A stretch of 64,000 nucleotides of DNA from the NCBI GenBank assembly GCA_902495455.1, contig CABUXJ010000004.1, positions 1-64,000 on the forward strand, read 5' to 3'. The notes below the pieces were generated by a model. It was not told where the DNA came from, did no database searches, and saw nothing but the letters and a program-made list of their open reading frames with translations. Below, in pieces: positions 8,391 through 17,017 of this stretch. Both the position numbers and the translations under genes were made by a program. Every line of letters starts with the position of its first letter. Positions within the stretch are counted from its first letter, which is position 1. The DNA is from an uncultured Prevotella sp. Lineage in GTDB: Bacteria > Bacteroidota > Bacteroidia > Bacteroidales > Bacteroidaceae.

Positions 8391-9144
8391 ACTTTTTTAT
8401 TGTTACTGTTTCTTTTGCCACAAAGGAATACATAATCTGCTGCCTTGCAATGGATTTCCAGAAAGTGGCAGCGTGTTGCGCCGATACGGTAGCCATTGTC
8501 CGGGGACATCATACAGAAACGGTTCTTTTTGCATGAGTGTTCCCAAAAACGGAAAGACCAGCTATTTCACGATTCGCTTATATGGAATATTATCTATATA
8601 ATTGTATCCAAAAACAAAGTTATAGTAGTTTAGGAAGTGACAACATTACGTCATGAAATCATTAAATCAATGTATCATCAAATTGCCGGACAACCATTGT
8701 TTTATTTTCTTCAATACTAGTTTTGGCAGGTATTTGATAAATCCTTTTGATAAGTGTTTGAATTTCTCGTTTTTCATGTATTCCGGTTTTTCATTTTTTT
8801 GAATTATTGTCCACTTGAATAAGGAAATGATTGAACCTGCATTTCGACAAGTGGTAGCATATTGCGCTGATAGGCAGCCATTGTCCGATTCAAACCTCTG
8901 TCCGATACTGTATTAAGAGCGTAACTTTGCATCCAAACGGTAAGGGTCTCGCAGATGGAGCAATCCGGAGTTTGAAAAGTATTCTTCCAATCCGACAAGC
9001 GGAGGATTCTTGTGTCCTCAAAGACACAGCAAGGTATGTTTTGAGCTGCTCAAAGTACTTCTAGCAGCTCAAAACGCCTTACCCTTGCAGGAGGCTGAGT
9101 TTTCCTCCGAAGTCGGAAAACTTTTCAAACCTGCGGTACTATTT
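8391..9144. other. Structured non-coding DNA, mobilisation-region candidate
   Basis: No credible gene in 750 bases. It holds two diverged copies of a 40-bp sequence (8463-8502 and 8849-8887, ending GCAGCCATTGTCCG or similar), a TGTGTC/GACACA hairpin (9011-9028) and a 13-bp perfect hairpin (9038-9075). Structured DNA of this kind precedes mobilisation genes in many Bacteroides elements, so it may be the remains of a transfer origin. No relaxase gene remains nearby. Confidence 0.4.
9038..9075. repeat. 13-bp perfect inverted repeat
   Basis: GTTTTGAGCTGCT (9038-9050) and its complement AGCAGCTCAAAAC (9063-9075), loop of 12. No T run follows on either side, so it is not an obvious terminator. Candidate structural element of the non-coding region around it. 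Confidence 0.6.
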
Positions 9145-10215
9145 TTACGATTTAGATGAATCGGTATTATTCGTTAACCATTCTTTAGCCGTTTCCGTGA
9201 GACTATATTTTTGCTTTGGATGCTTTGGCTGTTTTGGATATTATAGTTCAATTGCTCCATCCTCTAATGCTGGAAGAAAATAATTTTCTCGGAATGATGT
9301 AGATGTTAGAATCCCATATTGGACATTATTTCATTCATCGTCATATAGCCTTCACTCATTGAAAGAATTATTTCTTGAACTTGAGCGGTGTTTGTCCTGT
9401 TTACTTGCCTTGTTATCCTCTCTGTCTGTTTCAATAGTGCTTGTCTTGAAGTAAGGTCGTTTGAAGATGACGGTCACGAAACCGCCATCAGAAGACCATG
9501 TGGGTGTGTCCACTCCTTGTGCCTGGCAAGCACCCATAATGCGTTTTGCGCCACTACCCCAATTTTCCAAATAAGTCATTCGATAGAGTGCTTCCGCTAC
9601 CTTTAAGTTATGAGAGAATGACTCATGCGTTTCCTTGATATTTTCGGGTGTTATCTGCGGAGGAAACGTGCCGGGACTTGCTATCTCGATGCGGTCATCA
9701 TAGATAGCGAGACTAATCGTAAGTTTCCCCAATACCGATAGCATACAATTGATTAGAGCTTCGCACAACACATGATGAGGCACTTCAAGTTGCTCTTTAC
9801 ATTCTAAACTATGGTTGGAATTTCATTTTTAACGATTTCCATTTGGCGACAAAACCAACTTTAGGATGCGTCCGCCATCAATACCTCGACAGATGCTATT
9901 ACGAATAAAATTTTCATTAAGATCCGTCATTGTTACACCATCAATAGCAAGTCTTTCCTATGTGTACAGTTGAGGCTGACTGGCACGAATACGATCAACA
10001 TACATATTTTGTAGCATGACCTTGGTTGTACTTTCAACTTTACAGACAGAATAACCGTGGAAAGTATGCAAACAATCAGCCCACACTAAATCGACTATGA
10101 CTTTGTTGTCCGGGAATTTCGGCACTTCAATATACGCAACTCGTGCATCTACTGCAAGTTTCAATCCTATTAGTACCTGAGCCCAAAATAATAAGCCCAG
10201 TGCAAATATACACAC
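9145..10215 (-). pseudogene. Decayed ATP-binding protein (AlbA_2/RecG C-terminal type)
   Basis: Several frames on the minus strand together resemble one protein. The fragment 9352-9783 contains SLAIYDDRIEIASPGTFP and TYLENWGSGAKRIM, hallmarks of the C-terminal ATPase-like domain of AlbA_2/RecG-type regulators. In another frame follow AQVQEIILSMSEGYMTMNE and, in a third, TSTSFRENYFLPALEDGAIE, an in-frame stop, and YPKQPKHPKQKYSLTETAKE, a typical winged-helix tail. The upstream fragments (about 9790-10215) are out of frame with each other. At least two frameshifts and one nonsense change are needed, so the gene is dead. The upstream limit is uncertain. Confidence 0.65.
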
Positions 10216-10274
10216 AGATTTGCAGGATTTGCTATAAAATTGATGTTTTCTGCCAAAATTTTAGGCCTGTTAAT

Positions 10275-10304
10275 GTTACATCTATATGTAATTTTGTAAC
10301 TTTG
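10275..10304 (+). promoter_or_regulatory. Promoter and candidate operator of defence operon
   Basis: TAACTTTG at 10297-10304 is a good -7 box, 29 bases before the HTH gene. Immediately upstream lie the palindrome TACAT-CTAT-ATGTA (10277-10290) and a wider inverted pair GTTACA (10275-10280)/TGTAAC (10295-10300). The position over the promoter suggests autoregulation by the HTH protein; this is inference. Confidence 0.55.
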
Positions 10305-10332
10305 CATTCAGACTTTAAATAACAGCCGGATT

Positions 10333-10539
10333 ATGAGCAAACAACTTAATAGGATAAAAGTCATACTCGCTGAGAAACAGCTTACAAACAAGTGGCTGGC
10401 AGATGAATTACATCGGGACCAAACCACTGTTTCCAGGTGGGTGACAAATACCTGTCAGCCAAGTTTTAAGACAATGATAAAAATCGCCAATGTCCTTAAT
10501 GTTACACTTGATGATTTGGCAAGAAGAGACATAATTTAG
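10333..10539 (+). CDS. Cro/CI-type HTH regulator of the defence operon
   Basis: A 68-residue protein that is almost entirely one HTH_3 domain: LTNKWLADELHRDQTTVSRW is the helix-turn-helix and NVTLDDLARRDII the closing helix. It resembles the small controller proteins in front of restriction-modification operons, which delay or limit expression of the toxic components until the methylase has acted. It is the first gene of the operon, with a palindrome over its promoter; the next ORF begins two bases after its stop. Confidence 0.85.
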   Translation: MSKQLNRIKVILAEKQLTNKWLADELHRDQTTVSRWVTNTCQPSFKTMIKIANVLNVTLDDLARRDII

Positions 10540-10541
10540 TC

Positions 10542-10673
10542 ATGATACAGAAACAAAGAACTTTGCTCATTGAGCAAACAAACAAATTAAGCGAGATGTT
10601 GGATGTTTTGAATAAAAACATTCAACCCTTGAAAATTAATGATGAAGGAAAATTCCTTGCCATACTAAAATAG
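10542..10673 (+). CDS. 43-aa ORF between HTH gene and methylase
   Basis: A short frame starting ATG at 10542, two bases after the HTH stop, and ending TAG at 10671-10673, 15 bases before the methylase start. The product is helical, starting MIQKQRTLLIEQTNKLSEML and ending EGKFLAILK, with no recognised domain. Tight spacing on the upstream side supports translation, but it could be chance. If real it might be a small partner of the HTH protein or methylase. Confidence 0.5.
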   Translation: MIQKQRTLLIEQTNKLSEMLDVLNKNIQPLKINDEGKFLAILK

Positions 10674-10688
10674 TATTAGATTGACAAT

Positions 10689-11777
10689 ATGACCAAAAGG
10701 AAGGACAATGTAACGCAACTTAAAATAGGGCTAGATATATTTTCAGGTGCTGGTGGTTTGAGTCTCGGTGCGGAAATGGCTGGGATTGATGTTAAGTATG
10801 CTATTGAAATTAACAAAAGCGCAGCTCAAACCTTCCGAAGAAATCATAAAGGAACTCATGTTATCTGTGACGATATTACCAAATTATCGCCAAAAGAAAT
10901 CGTAGGTGATAATCAAGTCTTTATCATTATGGGGGGACCTCCGTGCCAAGGCTTTTCTTTGTCAAATACCATGAATCGAAATATGAATAATCCTAAGAAT
11001 TTATTGTTCAGGGAATTTGTTCGTTTTGTGGATGAATTACATCCTACTTGGTTTGTTTTTGAGAATGTATCAGGACTTACAAGCATGAATCATGGAGAAA
11101 CTCAAAAAATGATTGAGAAATGTTTTGAAAATCTTGGATATACTGTTTCTCCAGCGGTACTATGGGCTTCCGATTATGGTGTTCCACAACATCGGAACCG
11201 ATTTTTCTTGATTGGTAATGCTTATGGTGTCAAGTTCGAGTTTCCCGAAAAGCACGAGAAACAAATCAGTGTAGAAGAAGCTATAGGTGATTTGCCAATA
11301 CTTGATAATGGAGATAGTTACAATATCCTACCATATCGTGTTCCATTGGAAGAAGCAAGCGGATATGCTCAGCAAATGCGTAAATGTTCGGAAAATGCAA
11401 CTCAAAATTTTGTTTCTAAAAATAACGACCTTGTTATTGAAAGATACAAGCACATAAAACAGGGGCAAAATTGGCGTGCAATTCCTGACAGTCTAATGGA
11501 GAACTATACAGATAAAAAACGTACACACAGCGGTATCTACAGGCGTTTATTAGCAGACAAGCCTTCTGTTGTAATATCAAATTATCGCAAAAGTATGCTT
11601 ATTCATCCATTTCAAGATAGAGGATTGTCTGTAAGAGAAGCTGCGCGTATTCAGAGTTTTCCTGATGATTTTATCTTTGAAGGTCCCATTTCCCATATAC
11701 AGCAACAAATAGGGAATGCTGTTCCCCCTCTGCTTGCAAAAGCAGTCGTAAAAAAAATCCTTTCTTATAGAGAATAA
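10689..11777 (+). CDS. DNA (cytosine-5-)-methyltransferase
   Basis: A 362-residue C5-cytosine methylase. Visible motifs in order: I (DIFSGAGGLSLG, SAM binding), IV (GGPPCQGFS with the catalytic Cys), VI (FENVSGL), VIII region (YGVPQHRNRFFLIG), IX (SVREAARIQSFPDDF) and X (QQIGNAVPPLLAKAV). The target-recognition region between VIII and IX is short to average. Length is normal for a type II methylase. It would modify host DNA to protect it from the nuclease module encoded next. The MORC-like gene starts 6 bases after its stop. Recognition sequence not predictable by eye. Confidence 0.95.
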   Translation: MTKRKDNVTQLKIGLDIFSGAGGLSLGAEMAGIDVKYAIEINKSAAQTFRRNHKGTHVICDDITKLSPKEIVGDNQVFIIMGGPPCQGFSLSNTMNRNMNNPKNLLFREFVRFVDELHPTWFVFENVSGLTSMNHGETQKMIEKCFENLGYTVSPAVLWASDYGVPQHRNRFFLIGNAYGVKFEFPEKHEKQISVEEAIGDLPILDNGDSYNILPYRVPLEEASGYAQQMRKCSENATQNFVSKNNDLVIERYKHIKQGQNWRAIPDSLMENYTDKKRTHSGIYRRLLADKPSVVISNYRKSMLIHPFQDRGLSVREAARIQSFPDDFIFEGPISHIQQQIGNAVPPLLAKAVVKKILSYRE

Positions 11778-11783
11778 AATCTA

Positions 11784-13280
11784 ATGAGTAAAGATAGAGA
11801 GAACATACCGAGAGCAAATATGTTAATGGGCTCAATGCGCTCAATGGGCTACTCCTTTGAGTCAGCAGTGGCAGACATTATAGACAACAGCATCAGTGCC
11901 AATTGCAAAAATGTCATCTTATACTTCCCACTTAGAAGTTACGACACTCTTGCTGTCGGTATTTTGGATGATGGAAAAGGTATGTCTTCTGACGAATTGT
12001 TTGAGGCAATGAGATATGGAAGTGACTCCGAAGAAGAACGGCAGGAAACTGACCTAGGACGTTTTGGACTTGGAATGAAATCCGCATCTATGTCACAGTG
12101 TCGTATATTAACTGTTATTAGTAAACAAGCTAATGAGGTACATGCTTTCAGATGGGATTATAACTATATCCTTGAAAAGAAAGCATGGATTCTTCAAGAA
12201 CTCAACAAGGATGAAGTTGCATCAATACCTTATGTGAAGAATTTATTAGAGTCATCGCAAGATGGCACATTAGTAGTCTGGCAAGACTTTGATGTACTTG
12301 AAAAATCTTCCGATGGGCAAATCTTTGATGCGCTTACTGAACTACAAAACAAGACATCAGACTATCTGTCTTTAATCTATCATAGATTTCTTGACGACAA
12401 GTCTATTAAAATTAAAATAAACAATCACGCGTTAAAGCCCAGAGACCCTTTCCTTGAAAAGAATAAAAAGACCACTCAAAAGAAAGAGGTTTTCATAAGC
12501 AATCGTGATTCTTCAAACATAGAACGACAGATTAAAGTCAAGGCTTTTGTGTTGCCGTTTGCTACGGACATGACAGCTGAAGATATGAAAAATGCAGGAG
12601 GGGCGGAGAATTTTCGTTCCCTTCAGGGTTTTTACATATACCGAAACAAGAGACTTATCATTTGGGGCACTTGGTTTGGTATGCGTTTAGGCGAACTTAC
12701 TAAGAATGCAAGAATTAGAGTTGATATTCCCAACAGTCTTGATGATATTTGGGGTATTGATATTACAAAAAGAATTGCAACGATTCCCAAAAACATCCTT
12801 AACCAGTTAAGAAAAACGGTTAAGGACGCTATGGATATTGCAACAAGAAAGCAGACTCATCGAGGAAGAAAAGAAAATGTGGATGCCAATATCAGCTATA
12901 TTTGGAACCGTATGCAAGGACGCAACAACAACTTCTATTATGAGTTAAACAAGGAAAATCCACTTTTCAAAAATGTAAAAGACCATATACCTGCTGACTA
13001 CCATTCATACATTGATATTATGTTGGATGAAATCCAGTTAAGCATACCCATTCAGCAGATATATATAGACAGGTGCAACGAAGCTATCGAAATCCCGGAA
13101 AAAGACGACCGCCTTGACGATTTGTATCAACAAGGTATAACTCTTGTAGAAGCCGTTATGAAATTTGGGAAATCCAAAGAAGAGGCTATAGAATACGTTA
13201 TGACCTCCGAACCTTTCTGCACCAAGAGCGAATTAAAAGGAATGTTGAACAACTATTGCATCGAAAAATATGGAAAATGA
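11784..13280 (+). CDS. MutL/MORC-like GHKL ATPase of defence operon
   Basis: A 498-residue protein with an N-terminal GHKL ATPase: N box SAVADIIDNSISA (about 30-42), G1 ILDDGKGMS (about 71-79) and G2 DLGRFGLGMKSASMS (about 93-107). A MutL-type second domain follows (about 220-340), then a C-terminal helical region. Prokaryotic MORC/MutL-like ATPases of this sort occur in restriction-like operons, where ATP-driven dimerisation is thought to clamp DNA. It overlaps the Z1 gene by 11 bases, a sign of translational coupling. No endonuclease motif of true MutL is evident. Confidence 0.9.
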   Translation: MSKDRENIPRANMLMGSMRSMGYSFESAVADIIDNSISANCKNVILYFPLRSYDTLAVGILDDGKGMSSDELFEAMRYGSDSEEERQETDLGRFGLGMKSASMSQCRILTVISKQANEVHAFRWDYNYILEKKAWILQELNKDEVASIPYVKNLLESSQDGTLVVWQDFDVLEKSSDGQIFDALTELQNKTSDYLSLIYHRFLDDKSIKIKINNHALKPRDPFLEKNKKTTQKKEVFISNRDSSNIERQIKVKAFVLPFATDMTAEDMKNAGGAENFRSLQGFYIYRNKRLIIWGTWFGMRLGELTKNARIRVDIPNSLDDIWGIDITKRIATIPKNILNQLRKTVKDAMDIATRKQTHRGRKENVDANISYIWNRMQGRNNNFYYELNKENPLFKNVKDHIPADYHSYIDIMLDEIQLSIPIQQIYIDRCNEAIEIPEKDDRLDDLYQQGITLVEAVMKFGKSKEEAIEYVMTSEPFCTKSELKGMLNNYCIEKYGK

Positions 13281-16098
13281 ACTCCTACAAAGTTTTCTGA
13301 TTATTACGAACCAGAATGTAAAGGCAGACATAAATCGAGGTATAGAAGTCAATTATAATAACATTGACAAATACATTAAGAGCACCAAAAAATTTCTTAA
13401 TGTTACACTCACTGAGGACGAGTACAAACTGGTATTCCATGATATAGAACAACGTTTCTCTATCAAACATAGTAAAGGGTGTGCCATTTTTGATGATTAC
13501 GACCAGTTGAGAGATTGGTATCATGAAGAAAACATTGAAGACTCTTACTTTTGGACGAGATACAAAAGGTATCTTGAAGAGTTTTCTTCGCTGAATCCCA
13601 AAAGCATTGAACTCCTTGACAAAACAACTCTCCCTCAAATCATGAATTGCCTTGGCAACCCGACTGAAGAATTTGAGGGCATACGCCTTCGTAGAGGTCT
13701 TGTGATTGGTGATGTGCAATCAGGCAAAACCGCAACCTATTCAGGGTTGATATGCAAGGCTGTTGATGCGGGCTATAAAGTTGTGATTCTTTTGGCTGGA
13801 ATTACAGAGAGCCTACGTCAACAGACTCAGCAGCGTATTGACGAAGGCATCGTTGGGTTAGCCCGCACCATGAATCCTATTCTTAAAACACCAGAAACGC
13901 ATCGTGTCGGTGTCGGATTGGATATGAAGGAAGTACGGGCAACTTCGCTAACGACACAAGCGTATGACTTTATTGCGACCAATGACAACATTGTTACATC
14001 TTTGGCTTCGCACAAGACAGTTTTACTTGTCATAAAGAAGAATGTTTCGGTTCTTAACAAGCTATACAACTGGCTTAAAAACAATAACTACGATCCTTCT
14101 AAGGGATATATCGACTGCCCACTATTATTTATTGATGACGAGGCAGATAACGCTTCACTGAACACTAATAAGGACGAAACTAATCCGACAAAGACCAATG
14201 CAAAAATTAGGCAAATCTGCGCATTGTTCAAAAACGCAACGTATGTCGGTTTCACAGCAACTCCCTTTGCCAACTGTTTCATTGATCCTGATTCAGTTGA
14301 CAGCATGAAGAATGCAGATCTTTTTCCTGAAAACTTCATGTATGTTTTACCGAGTCCATCCACATATATAGGAGCAAAGAAAATCTTTGATGAAGATGGA
14401 GCGTTTCATAGAAATGTGCGCTTCATTACAGATATTGAAGAGCCTGACTATGCAAGTGATGAATATAAAGATAGAGCATCTAATGATATAGATGGACTTA
14501 ACAATGGTCCATTTTACTATAAGCACAGCAAGAACTGGGATGGCGTTTTTCCGAAATCACTAACTCATTCCATGTATTGCTTCTTCTTAGCTAATGCTAT
14601 TAGAGACTTGCGCGGAGATAGCGGGAAACCACGTAGTATGCTTGTAAACATGTCACGCTTTGTAAAAGTCCAGAGGGTAATCAAGGAACATGTTGAGAAA
14701 ATCTATAATGATTTCAAATCAAAAATAGAATTTTCTTTCAGTGGAACAGATGCCGACAAGAACCTTCCTTTATATAAGACTTTGGAAGAATTATGGAATA
14801 AGCACTATTCTTTTATTGGTAACATTTCTATTGACAGAGTCCTTCATAAAGAGAATCTTATCAAAGCAATCAAAGACATTAAAATTGTCGTGGTCAATGG
14901 GTCTAAGAATAGTAATAAATTAGACTATAAAAAAAATCCATCATTACGTGTTATTGCAGTTGGTGGTATTGCTCTTTCACGAGGCTTGACATTGGAAGGT
15001 CTACTTACCAGTTATTTCTATCGAAACACAGCGACCTTTGATGTGTTAATGCAGATGGGAAGATGGTTTGGATATAGACCTAAATACGAGGACATATTTC
15101 AGATTTGGACCACCATGGCAAGCGCAAGATGGTACGATGAAATTTCAAAGGCTTCAGAAGATTTAAAAGAGCAGCTTCGTAAGATGTTTGACCAACACCT
15201 CACTCCAAAGGATTTTGGTATTAAGGTACGAGATAATTGCGAAGAGTTGCAAATCACTGCCTCTAACAAAATGCGAATGTCATTTGACCTGAATGAGCAA
15301 GTTTCATTCTATGGTAATTTACATGAAACCCCGTACATTAGTCTGAATACCGAACAAAACAAGAAGAATGTCGCACAGACAAAAGCCTTGGCTTTTCAAC
15401 TGTGGAGCCAAGGCTATAATTTCAAGAAGTCTGGTAAGGGCGCATATATTGTTAGAGATGTACCCAAATCATTGATTTCAAGTTTTGTTGGTGGCATAGT
15501 GTGTTCCAAGATGAATCCAAGTTTCAACGAGGAGTATATCAAAGACTTCATAGATGACGTCAACACAATAGGTCTTGATTATTGGGATATCGTTTTCCAA
15601 GGAGGTGAATCTGAAACGCATTTTGATATAGAGGGATTAGAGGAATTGACCTGTGCAGGACGTGCTATCCACATTGAGCACAATGCTGTTGTCGTCAGCT
15701 CAAGACGGCGCCTTCTTAACACTAGTGCTGGTAAATTGGCATTGAGTGAGGAACAGATTGCTAAAGCCGTTAGTGCTTGCAAAGCAAAGTGGGAAGAAGA
15801 AGGTTCCAGCATAGACCGAACTATCCCCTCAAAGGCTTATTTTGAACATTTGCCAAATAGGAAGCCAATTCTGATTGTAATGTTGATTGTACCAAAACCG
15901 CCCAAAGAGAATGAGGATGAAGAGCAGAAACTCATCAAGTTCAGAAGTGATTTGGGACAATCATACATAGCGGCATTTGCAATGGGTTTTCCTGGTGTGA
16001 AAGGTGTAGATAAAGCCAAACACTATAAGGTGAATAAAGTTTACTATACACAAAACTTGATGGACGAACCTGAAGAACTGGACGATGAAGACGAATAA
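13270..16098 (+). CDS. Z1 domain helicase-like protein
   Basis: A 942-residue protein with SF2-helicase-like motifs and the Z1 domain. Walker A is GDVQSGKTATY (about residues 149-159), motif II FIDDEADNAS (about 287-296), motif III GFTATPFAN (about 326-334). The Z1 signature region has GGIALSRGLTLEGLL and LMQMGRWFGYRP. Z1 proteins accompany MORC/MutL ATPases, methylases and PD-(D/E)XK nucleases in predicted DNA-restricting systems and probably translocate on or remodel DNA. Length is typical. The next gene overlaps its end by 14 bases. Confidence 0.93.
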   Translation: MENELLQSFLIITNQNVKADINRGIEVNYNNIDKYIKSTKKFLNVTLTEDEYKLVFHDIEQRFSIKHSKGCAIFDDYDQLRDWYHEENIEDSYFWTRYKRYLEEFSSLNPKSIELLDKTTLPQIMNCLGNPTEEFEGIRLRRGLVIGDVQSGKTATYSGLICKAVDAGYKVVILLAGITESLRQQTQQRIDEGIVGLARTMNPILKTPETHRVGVGLDMKEVRATSLTTQAYDFIATNDNIVTSLASHKTVLLVIKKNVSVLNKLYNWLKNNNYDPSKGYIDCPLLFIDDEADNASLNTNKDETNPTKTNAKIRQICALFKNATYVGFTATPFANCFIDPDSVDSMKNADLFPENFMYVLPSPSTYIGAKKIFDEDGAFHRNVRFITDIEEPDYASDEYKDRASNDIDGLNNGPFYYKHSKNWDGVFPKSLTHSMYCFFLANAIRDLRGDSGKPRSMLVNMSRFVKVQRVIKEHVEKIYNDFKSKIEFSFSGTDADKNLPLYKTLEELWNKHYSFIGNISIDRVLHKENLIKAIKDIKIVVVNGSKNSNKLDYKKNPSLRVIAVGGIALSRGLTLEGLLTSYFYRNTATFDVLMQMGRWFGYRPKYEDIFQIWTTMASARWYDEISKASEDLKEQLRKMFDQHLTPKDFGIKVRDNCEELQITASNKMRMSFDLNEQVSFYGNLHETPYISLNTEQNKKNVAQTKALAFQLWSQGYNFKKSGKGAYIVRDVPKSLISSFVGGIVCSKMNPSFNEEYIKDFIDDVNTIGLDYWDIVFQGGESETHFDIEGLEELTCAGRAIHIEHNAVVVSSRRRLLNTSAGKLALSEEQIAKAVSACKAKWEEEGSSIDRTIPSKAYFEHLPNRKPILIVMLIVPKPPKENEDEEQKLIKFRSDLGQSYIAAFAMGFPGVKGVDKAKHYKVNKVYYTQNLMDEPEELDDEDE

Positions 16099-17017
16099 CT
16101 CTATTTTCGACACCTTCAAGGAAGGTTTCGATGCAGGATTTTACAAAAGATTAAATGGCAACCCGGCATTAGATTTGTATGTCGGGAAAAACGATAGTGG
16201 ACTCTATTCTTTTGAATACAGAGGTGCATTTACACCCATTAAGGTTAAATGTTCAGAGCTGATTTTAGTCGAGCAGTTTAAGCACGGCTCCTTCAACTCA
16301 ATCTGTTTCTCATTAGAGAAAGATGAATTGCTCGAACGTTTTAGCATTTTCTGCCAAGACTTGGCTGACGCTGTAGATGGAATTACGGACGTAAACCAAG
16401 GTTACAAGGAAATTTGCAACCGCTTTTTCTCTTGGAAGAAGCTGTTTAAGCCATCAACTGGAAATCTTACAGAGCCAGAAATTATGGGTATCATTGGTGA
16501 ATTGCTCTTCTTGAAAGACACAATGATTCCTACATTTGGTGTAGAAAAAGCTATTGAAAGTTGGATGGGTCCAGAAAAGACTCATAAGGACTTTTCCTTT
16601 GATGATAAATGGATTGAAATTAAAACAGTCTCTTCAGGAAAAGAGTTAGTTAAAATTTCTTCCATTGAACAGCTTGATGGAAATGAAAATGGTAGTCTTG
16701 TCGTTTTTGCTCTTGAAAAGATGAGTACCAACTACAAAGGCTTAAAGCTAAACAATATTGTCAATGCACTACTGATTAACATACACAATCAGTTTGTGAG
16801 AGACGTTTTCATGTCTAAACTTTCAACTTATGGATATGAGGGATCTCCAGAATACGACAACTATGTTTATGAGATAACAGACTGTTTGACGTTTGCTGTA
16901 ACAGAGGACTTTCCGAGGTTGAGGAGAGATTTGCTTCCAAGGGCAATTGCAAAATCACAGTACGAAATAATTTTGTCTGAATTAGACACCTTCAAGTCAA
17001 CGACCCCATGGAGATAG
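16085..17017 (+). CDS. DUF4420 PD-(D/E)XK nuclease-like protein
   Basis: A 310-residue protein of the DUF4420 family, predicted PD-(D/E)XK superfamily nucleases. The candidate active site is the E of GIIGELLFLKD (about 138), the D of KDFSFDD (about 170) and the EIKT motif in WIEIKTVSSG (about 177-181). This would be the DNA-cutting component. It is embedded between the Z1 and AIPR genes with overlaps of 14 and 10 bases, so the five large genes form one translationally coupled unit. The assignment relies on motif pattern and neighbours. Confidence 0.85.
   Translation: MKTNNSIFDTFKEGFDAGFYKRLNGNPALDLYVGKNDSGLYSFEYRGAFTPIKVKCSELILVEQFKHGSFNSICFSLEKDELLERFSIFCQDLADAVDGITDVNQGYKEICNRFFSWKKLFKPSTGNLTEPEIMGIIGELLFLKDTMIPTFGVEKAIESWMGPEKTHKDFSFDDKWIEIKTVSSGKELVKISSIEQLDGNENGSLVVFALEKMSTNYKGLKLNNIVNALLINIHNQFVRDVFMSKLSTYGYEGSPEYDNYVYEITDCLTFAVTEDFPRLRRDLLPRAIAKSQYEIILSELDTFKSTTPWR

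Noticed and set aside
8804..8998. 64-aa open frame on the minus strand
   Set aside because: Lies in the structured non-coding block; part of its translation comes from the duplicated 40-bp sequence.
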